Positions 1 through 5,278 of a DNA stretch of 5,278 nucleotides are shown here, one piece after another. The notes beneath the pieces are model-generated. The model ran no database searches. It saw only the letters and a list, made by a program, of their open reading frames with translations, and had not been told where the DNA came from. The translations under genes and the position numbers were made by a program. Position 1 is the stretch's first letter; each line of letters begins with the position of its first letter. This stretch comes from JASJBU01 sp965372385 (lineage in GTDB: Bacteria > Pseudomonadota > Gammaproteobacteria > Chromatiales > Chromatiaceae), in assembly GCA_965372385.1 (NCBI GenBank), contig CBDVCD010000253.1, positions 1 through 5,278 on the forward strand, given 5' to 3'.

Positions 1-1473
1 CGCATCGCCGGTCTCGAGGTCAAGCGTATCATCAATGAGCCTACTGCCGCGGCCCTGGCCTACGGCATGGATAAGAAGCGTGGCGACCAGACCCTGGCGG
101 TCTACGACCTGGGTGGTGGCACCTTCGACATCTCCATCATCGAGATCGCCGAGATCGATGGTGAACACCAGTTCGAGGTGCTCTCCACCAATGGTGACAC
201 CTTCCTGGGTGGTGAAGATTTCGACATGCGCATCATCGATTTTCTGGTGGCAGAGTTCAAAAAGGATCAGGCGGTGGACCTGCGTAACGATCCGCTAGCC
301 CTGCAGCGTCTGAAAGAGGGGGCGGAGAAGGCCAAGGTGGAACTCTCCTCCAGCCAGCAGACCGACATCAATCTGCCCTACATCACCGCGGATCAGACCG
401 GTCCTAAACATTTGAACATCAAGTTGACCCGGGCCAAGTTGGAGTCCCTGGTGGATGACTTGGTGACCCGTACCATCGAGCCCTGCAAGCTGGCATTGAA
501 GGATGCGGGGGTCTCGGCCTCTGACATTGACGAGGTGATCCTGGTGGGTGGCCAGAGCCGCATGCCCATGGTGCAGGAGACGGTGAAGAATTTCTTTAAT
601 AAGGAGCCGCGCAAGGACGTCAACCCAGACGAGGCGGTGGCTATCGGCGCCTCCATTCAGGGTGGTGTGCTGGGTGGTGAGGTGAAGGATGTGCTGCTGC
701 TCGACGTGACCCCACTCTCTCTGGGTATCGAGACCCTGGGTGGCGTGATGACCAAGCTGATCGAAAAGAATACCACCATCCCCACCAGCGCCTCCCAGGT
801 CTTCTCCACCGCGGATGACAGCCAGACCGCGGTGACCGTACATGTGCTGCAGGGCGAGCGCGAGCAGGCCACGACCAACAAGTCCCTAGGTCGCTTCGAT
901 CTGACCGACATTCCGCCGGCACCCCGTGGTGTGCCGCAGATCGAGGTAAGTTTCGACATCGACGCCAATGGCATCATGCATGTCTCCGCCAAGGACAAGG
1001 CCACCGGTAAGGAGCAGTCCATCGTGATCAAGGCCTCGTCCGGCCTGAGCGATGATGAGGTCGATCGGATGGTGAAGGATGCCGAGGCCCATGTCGAGGA
1101 TGACAAGAAGTTCCATGAACTGGTCAGCGTTCGCAACCACGCCGATACCCTGATTCACGCCACCAAAAAATCCATGGCGGAACTGGGCGACGACAAACTG
1201 GAAGCCGGTGAGAAAGAGTCCATCGAAAGTGCCGTCAAGGACCTGGAAGAGGTGATGAAAGGCGATGACAAGGATGCCATCGAGGCCAAGACCAAGGTGC
1301 TGACGGATGCCTCCGGGAAGATGGCGGAACGCCTCTATGCACAATCCAGCGCACAACAGGCTGGAGCAGCGGACAGCGGTGGGCAGGGGAGTAGTGATTC
1401 GAGTTCCAGCTCAAAGAGTGACGACGATGTGGTCGATGCCGAGTTTGAAGAGGTCAAGGACGATAAGAAATAA
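1..1473 (+). CDS. dnaK: Molecular chaperone DnaK (Hsp70), 3' part; 5' end outside window
   Basis: ATP-driven cytoplasmic Hsp70 that binds exposed hydrophobic peptide segments and works with DnaJ and GrpE. The open frame runs from base 1 (RIAGLEVKRIINEPTAAALA) to a TAA at 1471-1473, giving 490 residues. By recalled E. coli DnaK (638 aa) the first codon matches R159, so about 158 residues are missing, including the first phosphate-binding loop; the ATG at 67 is internal (M181), not the start. Seen: DLGGGTFD at codons 36-43, whose Thr (codon 41) matches autophosphorylated T199; GGEDFD; the VLVGGQSRMP segment; and the interdomain linker VLLLDVTPL from codon 231, matching E. coli 389. The beta-sandwich pocket keeps equivalents of A429 and V436 but has Leu for M404, a common variant. 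A helical lid follows, then a Ser/Gly-rich linker somewhat longer than in E. coli, and the conserved tail DDDVVDAEFEEVKDDKK. No frameshift is seen. The regulatory region is outside the window. Confidence 0.98.
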   Translation, partial: RIAGLEVKRIINEPTAAALAYGMDKKRGDQTLAVYDLGGGTFDISIIEIAEIDGEHQFEVLSTNGDTFLGGEDFDMRIIDFLVAEFKKDQAVDLRNDPLALQRLKEGAEKAKVELSSSQQTDINLPYITADQTGPKHLNIKLTRAKLESLVDDLVTRTIEPCKLALKDAGVSASDIDEVILVGGQSRMPMVQETVKNFFNKEPRKDVNPDEAVAIGASIQGGVLGGEVKDVLLLDVTPLSLGIETLGGVMTKLIEKNTTIPTSASQVFSTADDSQTAVTVHVLQGEREQATTNKSLGRFDLTDIPPAPRGVPQIEVSFDIDANGIMHVSAKDKATGKEQSIVIKASSGLSDDEVDRMVKDAEAHVEDDKKFHELVSVRNHADTLIHATKKSMAELGDDKLEAGEKESIESAVKDLEEVMKGDDKDAIEAKTKVLTDASGKMAERLYAQSSAQQAGAADSGGQGSSDSSSSSKSDDDVVDAEFEEVKDDKK

Positions 1474-1506
1474 TCAGTTTCCTGCTGTCAGTGGGTAGTC
1501 TCCCGA

Positions 1507-1540
1507 GAAACGTGTGGGCATGATGATGTCCACACGTTTT
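1507..1540 (+). terminator. Hairpin with short T-run between dnaK and dnaJ (weak terminator/attenuator)
   Basis: A perfect 10-bp inverted repeat, AAACGTGTGG at 1508-1517 and CCACACGTTT at 1530-1539, extends inward by a G-T wobble and two further pairs to 13 bp around a 6-nt loop (1521-1526). The stem ends in four T (1537-1540), followed by GCCGTTTCTG rather than a long T-tract. This is the form of an intrinsic terminator with a poor U-run. It lies 34 nt after the dnaK stop and 55 nt before dnaJ. Inferred role: partial termination or 3'-end stabilisation of dnaK mRNA, keeping DnaK more abundant than DnaJ. A pure mRNA-processing hairpin is the alternative. On the - strand the stem is followed by only three T. 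Confidence 0.65.
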
Positions 1541-1557
1541 GCCGTTTCTGTACCATG

Positions 1558-1592
1558 CTGATAACTGAATCCTGATGGCTGAAAGCTGAAGA
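1558..1592 (+). repeat. Five tandem 7-nt CTGANNN units in the dnaJ leader
   Basis: CTGA recurs at 1558, 1565, 1572, 1579 and 1586, exactly every 7 nt, with variable spacers (TAA, ATC, TGG, AAG, AGA). Copy 1 plus copy 2 give an exact TAACTGA at 1562-1568. Since 7 is not a multiple of 3, the TGA of successive units falls in all three frames, so the array closes every reading frame just before the dnaJ ATG at 1596. The last two units also supply the only purine-rich stretches that could serve as the dnaJ Shine-Dalgarno. Heptameric TAACTGA repeats upstream of genes are known from marine Beggiatoaceae; whether this is a degenerate member of that family is inference. Confidence 0.7.
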
Positions 1593-1595
1593 GAT

Positions 1596-2744
1596 ATGTC
1601 AAAACGCGACTACTACGAAGTATTGGGTGTCAACAAGAACGCCAGTGAGGCCGAGATCAAAAAGGCCTACCGGCGGCTGGCGATGAAATATCATCCGGAC
1701 CGGAATGCCGGCGACCAGGCGGCGAAGGCTGAGAAAAGCTTCAAGGAGGCCAAGACAGCCTACGAGATCCTTTCCGATGGCCAGAAACGAGCGGCCTACG
1801 ATCAGTTCGGTCATGCCGGAGTGGATTCCAGTATGGGTGGCGGGCCGGGGGGATTCGGTGGTGGTAATGCCAATTTCTCCGATATTTTCGGGGACGTTTT
1901 CGGCGACATCTTTGGTGGTGCCAGAGGTGGTCATGCGGGTCAAAGGGTTCAGCGTGGGGCTGATCTGCGCTATAACCTGCAATTGTCTCTGGAAGATGCG
2001 GTAGCCGGCACTACGGTGAAGATCCGCGTCCCGACCCAGGTCAAATGTGACAGTTGCGGCGGTTCAGGCGCCAGGAAAGGCACCAGCCGAAAGACCTGTG
2101 AGACCTGCGGCGGGCATGGTCAGGTACGCATGCAGCAGGGTTTCTTCTCGGTGCAGCAGACCTGTCCCCGCTGCCACGGCAAGGGCTCGGTGATCGAAGA
2201 TCCCTGTCCCAGCTGTCATGGTCAGGGTCGGGTACAGGAGCACAAGACCCTGTCGGTGAAGGTGCCGTCGGGGGTCGATTCGGGCGACCGTATCCGTCTT
2301 GCCGGTGAGGGTGAGGCCGGGGAACAGGGTGGCCCAGCGGGTGATCTCTATGTCCAGATTGCAGTTAAGCCTCACGAAATATTCAGCCGGGAGGAGAATC
2401 ACCTGTTCTGTGAAGTACCGATCAGTTTCACCATCGCCGCGCTGGGAGGTGAGCTGGAGGTGCCCACCCTGAATGGCAAGGTGATGCTTAAGATTCCCAC
2501 TGGCACGCAAACCGGCCGTATGTTCCGGATGCGCGGGAAAGGTGTCAAACCGGTGCGGGGTGGTCCGCTGGGGGACCTGATGTGCCGGGTGTTGGTGGAG
2601 ACGCCAGTCAAGTTGACCGGTGAACAGGAGGAACTCCTGCGGAAGCTGGACGAGAGCATGCGTCAAGGGGGAGGCAAGCACAGCCCTCAGTCGACCAACT
2701 GGGTGGACGGGGTAAAGAAATTCTTTGAAGGGATGGGATTTTAG
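1596..2744 (+). CDS. dnaJ: Chaperone protein DnaJ (Hsp40, type A)
   Basis: Co-chaperone that delivers unfolded clients to DnaK and stimulates its ATPase through the J domain; cytoplasmic. The 382 residues match the usual family length (E. coli 376) and all type-A regions are intact. The J domain (about 4-70) has the HPD motif at 33-35. A Gly/Phe region spans about 72-112 with the repeated FSDIFGDVFGDIFGG pattern. Four CXXCXGXG zinc motifs start at C151, C168, C190 and C204, all eight cysteines present. The C-terminal beta-sandwich and dimerisation region runs to the conserved WVDGVKKFFE end. The ATG at 1596 is fixed by MSKRDYYEVLGV, typical of the family, and by upstream stops. The ribosome binding site is poor: GAAGAG (1588-1593) is only 2 nt away and GAAAG (1581-1585) is 10 nt away. 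It follows dnaK by 122 nt, with a hairpin and a heptamer repeat between, so it is probably expressed partly by readthrough from dnaK. Confidence 0.98.
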   Translation: MSKRDYYEVLGVNKNASEAEIKKAYRRLAMKYHPDRNAGDQAAKAEKSFKEAKTAYEILSDGQKRAAYDQFGHAGVDSSMGGGPGGFGGGNANFSDIFGDVFGDIFGGARGGHAGQRVQRGADLRYNLQLSLEDAVAGTTVKIRVPTQVKCDSCGGSGARKGTSRKTCETCGGHGQVRMQQGFFSVQQTCPRCHGKGSVIEDPCPSCHGQGRVQEHKTLSVKVPSGVDSGDRIRLAGEGEAGEQGGPAGDLYVQIAVKPHEIFSREENHLFCEVPISFTIAALGGELEVPTLNGKVMLKIPTGTQTGRMFRMRGKGVKPVRGGPLGDLMCRVLVETPVKLTGEQEELLRKLDESMRQGGGKHSPQSTNWVDGVKKFFEGMGF

Positions 2745-2793
2745 GACCGTGTTGATCAATCTGGGATCGATAAGCGGGCAATAATAAACGGCT

Positions 2794-2800
2794 AGGGGAG
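2794..2800 (+). promoter_or_regulatory. Ribosome binding site that decides the dapB start
   Basis: AGGGGAG ends directly against the ATG at 2801, leaving no spacer, but lies 6 nt before the in-frame ATG at 2807. Normal Shine-Dalgarno spacing therefore favours 2807, which also starts the protein just before the RVAIVGVAGRMG nucleotide-binding segment. Confidence 0.7.
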
Positions 2801-2806
2801 ATGATT

Positions 2807-3610
2807 ATGCTAAGGGTAGCCATCGTGGGTGTCGCCGGACGCATGGGAACAATGCTGGTGAAGGCGGTCAATGAGGCGGAAGATTTAACCCTGGGCGCTG
2901 CCACTGAACGGCGCGAGAGCAACTTTATCGGCCAGGATGCCGGTGAGCTGGCCGGTATCGGTAAACTGGACGTCATCATTGCCGATCGGCTTGATGCGGT
3001 TTTGCATGATTTCGATGTGGTAATCGACTTCACTGCTGCCAAGGCCACCCTCTCGCATCTTGAGGTCTGCAAGGGGGCGGGTAAGCAGATGGTTATCGGT
3101 ACCACGGGGCTCAGTGATAGCGAAAAGCAGGACCTGGAGCATGCCGCCCGTGAGATCGGCATCGTATTCGCGCCTAACATGAGCGTTGGGGTCAACCTCT
3201 GCTTCAAACTGCTGGAGATTGCCGCTAAGGTGATAGGCGAAGAGGCGGACATAGAGGTGATCGAGGCTCATCACCGGCACAAGCTGGATGCTCCATCCGG
3301 TACGGCACTGCATATGGGCGAGGTGGTGGCTCATGTCCTGGGCCAGGATCTGAATGAGTGCGCGGTCTACGGCCGCGAAGGTCAGACCGGTCCACGCGAT
3401 TCCAAGACCATCGGTTTCGAGACCATACGCGCGGGTGACATCGTGGGTGAACACTCGGTCTGGTTCGCCCTGGAGGGTGAGCGGGTGGAGATTGTCCATA
3501 AGGCCTCCAGTCGCATGAATTTTGCCCGGGGCGCGGTGCGCGCGGCCAGCTGGATTGCCGCGAAGGAGAGCGGTCTTTTCGATATGCAGGATGTGCTTGA
3601 TTTGAGGTGA
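2807..3610 (+). CDS. dapB: 4-hydroxy-tetrahydrodipicolinate reductase DapB
   Basis: NAD(P)H-dependent cytoplasmic reductase that converts hydroxy-tetrahydrodipicolinate to tetrahydrodipicolinate, the second committed step towards meso-diaminopimelate and lysine. From 2807 it is 267 residues (E. coli 273); the alternative ATG at 2801 adds two. The N-terminal Rossmann domain shows GVAGRMG at 8-14, the acidic/basic pair E34-R35 where E. coli has E38-R39 (compatible with use of both NADH and NADPH), DFT at 74-76 and GTTG at 98-101. The catalytic segment EAHHRHKLDAPSGTAL has H155, H156 and K159, matching E. coli H159, H160 and K163. The end, ESGLFDMQDVLDL, is the usual family terminus. It lies 62 nt after dnaJ with no clear terminator between, consistent with the known dnaK-dnaJ-dapB cluster. 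Its TGA stop is embedded in the Shine-Dalgarno of the next gene. No defect is seen. Confidence 0.97.
   Translation: MLRVAIVGVAGRMGTMLVKAVNEAEDLTLGAATERRESNFIGQDAGELAGIGKLDVIIADRLDAVLHDFDVVIDFTAAKATLSHLEVCKGAGKQMVIGTTGLSDSEKQDLEHAAREIGIVFAPNMSVGVNLCFKLLEIAAKVIGEEADIEVIEAHHRHKLDAPSGTALHMGEVVAHVLGQDLNECAVYGREGQTGPRDSKTIGFETIRAGDIVGEHSVWFALEGERVEIVHKASSRMNFARGAVRAASWIAAKESGLFDMQDVLDLR
3604..3610 (+). promoter_or_regulatory. Strong Shine-Dalgarno overlapping the dapB stop
   Basis: GAGGTGA matches seven consecutive bases of the canonical AAGGAGGTGA and lies 5 nt before the ATG at 3616. Its last three bases are the dapB stop codon. This supports 3616 over the GTG at 3607 as the downstream start, and suggests that ribosomes ending dapB can reload on the lipoprotein gene. 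Confidence 0.75.
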
Positions 3611-3615
3611 CTTGC

Positions 3616-4107
3616 ATGCCAAGAGTCAGCTCATCTCAGGGTTGGAGATTTGTCTGCTGCGGTCTCCTGGCTGGGATTCTGTTGGGGGGATGCAGTCGTC
3701 AAGCAGCGGTACCTCCTGAGAATCAGATAAAGGCGCTGCTCGATGCCGCGGAGGTTGCGGTGGAGCATCGATCCCTGGATGCATCCGCCAAACTGATCTC
3801 ATTCAGCTATACAGATGAGGAGGGACGTGATCGTCAGGCGTTGAAAAGATTGCTGATGGGCTATTTTCTGCGCCACAAATCAATCCATGTCCTGAAACAG
3901 ATTCTTGAGATTTCACTGCTGAACGATAGCACAGCCCGGGTTGTACTCTATGCTGGTGTAGCGGGTAAGCGGCCGGATATGGATGACTCCCTGGCCCAGT
4001 GGCGGGGAGACCTGATTCGGCTGGAGGCCGAGCTGATCCTGGAGGATGATGATTGGCGCCTGCTATCGGCCAGCTGGCGACGCGCCAGCACGGGGGAGCT
4101 GCTGTAA
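3616..4107 (+). CDS. Putative lipoprotein with NTF2-like domain, function unknown
   Basis: Not a named gene that I recognise. The 163-residue product starts with a lipoprotein signal: a short N-region with Arg at 3 and 11, a hydrophobic core at about 12-22, and lipobox LGGC at 23-26, so C26 would be lipidated. Ser follows at +2, which by the E. coli sorting rule points to the outer membrane. The remainder, about 34-157, reads like an NTF2/SnoaL-like fold: a first helix (PENQIKALLDAAEVAVEHRS), the 'SFSYTDEEGRDRQAL' turn into a second helix, then alternating strands ending in DDWRLLSASWRRA, the typical last-strand pattern. This assignment is by pattern only and no catalytic residues can be named. 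Such domains in lipoproteins may bind small ligands or partners. It begins 5 nt after dapB with a strong Shine-Dalgarno containing the dapB stop, so co-translation is likely. An upstream GTG at 3607 would add three residues. The gene itself is confident; the fold is moderate. Confidence 0.85.
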   Translation: MPRVSSSQGWRFVCCGLLAGILLGGCSRQAAVPPENQIKALLDAAEVAVEHRSLDASAKLISFSYTDEEGRDRQALKRLLMGYFLRHKSIHVLKQILEISLLNDSTARVVLYAGVAGKRPDMDDSLAQWRGDLIRLEAELILEDDDWRLLSASWRRASTGELL

Positions 4108-4170
4108 ACGGATCTCAGGTCTGACTTGGCGGCATCCTGAACCTGATCGGAAAAAACAAAAGCAATGGAT

Positions 4171-4186
4171 TGGCCCATTTCTTGCC
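4171..4186 (+). promoter_or_regulatory. Sigma-54 (RpoN) -24/-12 promoter candidate for fliK
   Basis: TGGCCCATTTCTTGCC fits the RpoN consensus TGGCACG-N4-TTGC: the GG at 4172-4173 and the GC at 4184-4185 are separated by exactly 10 nt, the spacing that sigma-54 requires, with TGGC and TTGC both intact. The expected transcription start is near 4197, leaving a leader of about 32 nt before the fliK ATG at 4229. In Pseudomonas and Vibrio, many flagellar genes use RpoN with an enhancer-binding activator such as FleQ or FlrC. No activator site was recognised here. Position and target gene both support the call. Confidence 0.7.
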
Positions 4187-4228
4187 GTTTATCTGCCAAT
4201 CATCAGCAAATAACAGGTCCGCCTCTGC

Positions 4229-5200
4229 ATGTCTCAGTTACCCATAACACCTTCAGCTCAAGCAACCAAGCCAGGTCCACCAGCGGCGGAGGTTTCAGCG
4301 GTCTCTCAGGCGGCCGGGTTTGCGGAACAGCCTGTGGCCATAACCTTCGAAGAGGCGATGCAGGAGAAGGTGGAAACGATAGAGAGTGGCAGTCACCCGG
4401 CGCTGGGCTGGACTGTCGCAGTCCCCCTGGAGCCGGTGCCCACCTCATATACATTGCAGAACGGCAGTTTTATGCCGGATCAGTCTACCGCGGGTGGCAA
4501 ACAACTGCCGCTCCAATTCGGGGGGACGTCATCTACCCAACCTGAACTGATCAAACCGGTCTTGTTATCGGAACCCCCAACCGGCTTGCTGATGGAAAGG
4601 CTGATAGGGAAGACTGATCGAACCCTTGTTGCTTCGGTTCTCAGCGCGACCAACGAAGGCAGGCTGCAAACATTCGATTCTCGGAGTGGGAGCGAGCTGA
4701 CCAGTCTGACATCTCTGATCGGTGTACAATCTTTGGCCAGCACGCTGCCAGGCAGACCTGGTGGAGTGACGCTTCCAGTGGAGATACCCGTCGGCCAGCC
4801 CGGCTGGGACAAGGCGGTTGGCGAAAGGATTCAATGGATGATAGGACGTAATATCCAGAACGTCGAAATGAAACTGACGCCACCCAATCTGGGTCCGCTG
4901 GAGATCCGCATCTCGGTTCAGAATGACCAGGCCAGTGTCAGTTTTATCACGACACAGGCGCCTACCCGTGAGGCGCTCGAAGCGGCCATCCCCAGATTGA
5001 GGGAGATGCTTGGTGAGGCCAATCTCAATCTGGCCGATGTGGATGTTGGTCAACGCCATGGCTCAGATACACACCAGGGCCAAGAACCAGAGGCAGCAGG
5101 GCATGGCTACTCAAGCGCGCATGAAACGACTCTATCGGACAAGACAAGCACCACACACGCCAGGCTGGTCAGTGATGGGCTTGTCGATGACTACGCATAA
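4229..5200 (+). CDS. fliK: Flagellar hook-length control protein FliK
   Basis: FliK is a secreted molecular ruler: it measures the growing hook and then touches FlhB to switch flagellar export from hook to filament subunits. The 323-residue product is short beside Salmonella FliK (405), but family length varies widely. The N-terminal ~185 residues are low-complexity, rich in Pro, Ser, Ala, Gln and Thr, as usual for the ruler part, with no signal peptide. The conserved C-terminal hook domain spans about 190-275 and shows MKLTPPNLGPLEIRISV (214-230), a VSFIT strand (237-241), and the helix REALEAAIPRLREMLGEANL followed by LADVDV. A polar His/Ser/Thr tail ends in GLVDDYA, a terminus I recall in many FliK proteins, so the 3' end looks genuine. 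The start is supported by a weak AGGT (4215-4218) 10 nt upstream and by a sigma-54 promoter at 4171-4186. No other flagellar gene is visible in the window. Confidence 0.9.
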   Translation: MSQLPITPSAQATKPGPPAAEVSAVSQAAGFAEQPVAITFEEAMQEKVETIESGSHPALGWTVAVPLEPVPTSYTLQNGSFMPDQSTAGGKQLPLQFGGTSSTQPELIKPVLLSEPPTGLLMERLIGKTDRTLVASVLSATNEGRLQTFDSRSGSELTSLTSLIGVQSLASTLPGRPGGVTLPVEIPVGQPGWDKAVGERIQWMIGRNIQNVEMKLTPPNLGPLEIRISVQNDQASVSFITTQAPTREALEAAIPRLREMLGEANLNLADVDVGQRHGSDTHQGQEPEAAGHGYSSAHETTLSDKTSTTHARLVSDGLVDDYA

Positions 5201-5278
5201 TCCTAGATTCTGCAGTTGACCGCTCCATTCTACTTTTAACGAGTTGAATTCATGTGTATTTTGTTCGATAGACCGACT

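Noticed and set aside
295..843. A 182-codon open frame on the - strand inside dnaK
   Set aside because: It lies wholly within a strongly conserved dnaK frame, its translation resembles no known family, and long antisense frames are expected opposite GC-rich, biased coding sequence. The other long antisense frames opposite dnaJ, dapB and fliK are rejected for the same reason.
2752..2787. Possible sigma-70 promoter before dapB (TTGATC with AATAAT)
   Set aside because: The spacing is about 22 nt, too long, and no better pair of elements was found.
4111..4148. Inverted repeat after the lipoprotein gene (GATCTCAGGT with ACCTGATC) as a terminator
   Set aside because: The stem needs a 2-nt bulge and a 20-nt loop, and is followed by A residues rather than T on the + strand, so it does not have the form of an intrinsic terminator.
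4165..4545. A 126-codon + strand open frame overlapping the start of fliK
   Set aside because: It covers the sigma-54 promoter and fliK codons in another frame, has no Shine-Dalgarno, and its product is low-complexity without a recognisable domain.
5245..5271. Possible sigma-28 (FliA) promoter after fliK, with a CGATA core at 5266-5270
   Set aside because: The -10-like core is good, but the matching -35 position fits only about half of TAAAGTTT and no downstream gene is visible before the window ends.
5252..5278. Possible start of another gene at the ATG at 5252
   Set aside because: Only nine codons are visible, with no clear ribosome binding site and no recognisable N-terminus.

Overview
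The window is an ordinary-looking piece of a gammaproteobacterial chromosome, moderately GC-rich. All five genes lie on the + strand: the 3' part of dnaK, then dnaJ, dapB, a small putative lipoprotein gene and fliK. DnaK, DnaJ and DapB are close to their E. coli counterparts by remembered sequence. The order dnaK-dnaJ-dapB is the one known from Pseudomonas and many other Gammaproteobacteria. A heptameric CTGA-type repeat upstream of dnaJ resembles the TAACTGA repeats reported in marine Beggiatoaceae. That hints weakly at a sulfur-oxidising gammaproteobacterium, but the sequence does not settle the genus.

Layout. 1-1473: dnaK without its first ~158 codons. 1474-1595: a leader holding a strong hairpin with a short T-run (1507-1540) and five 7-nt-periodic CTGA units (1558-1592). 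1596-2744: dnaJ, complete. 2745-2806: a short spacer with the dapB ribosome binding site and no convincing promoter or terminator. 2807-3610: dapB. 3616-4107: an NTF2-like lipoprotein gene, 5 nt after dapB, whose Shine-Dalgarno sequence contains the dapB stop codon. 4108-4228: a spacer with a good sigma-54 (-24/-12) promoter candidate. 4229-5200: fliK. 5201-5278: no supportable feature.

How the genes work together. DnaK and DnaJ form the Hsp70/Hsp40 folding machine; the upstream part of the locus (often grpE) is outside the window. DapB makes tetrahydrodipicolinate for lysine and peptidoglycan synthesis and is probably co-translated with the lipoprotein. FliK, the flagellar hook-length ruler, looks like a separate transcription unit under RpoN control.

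I found no undescribed multi-gene system. The points most worth a second look are the heptamer repeat before dnaJ, the sigma-54 promoter before fliK, the position of fliK next to dapB (where carAB often sits), and the uncharacterised lipoprotein coupled to dapB.
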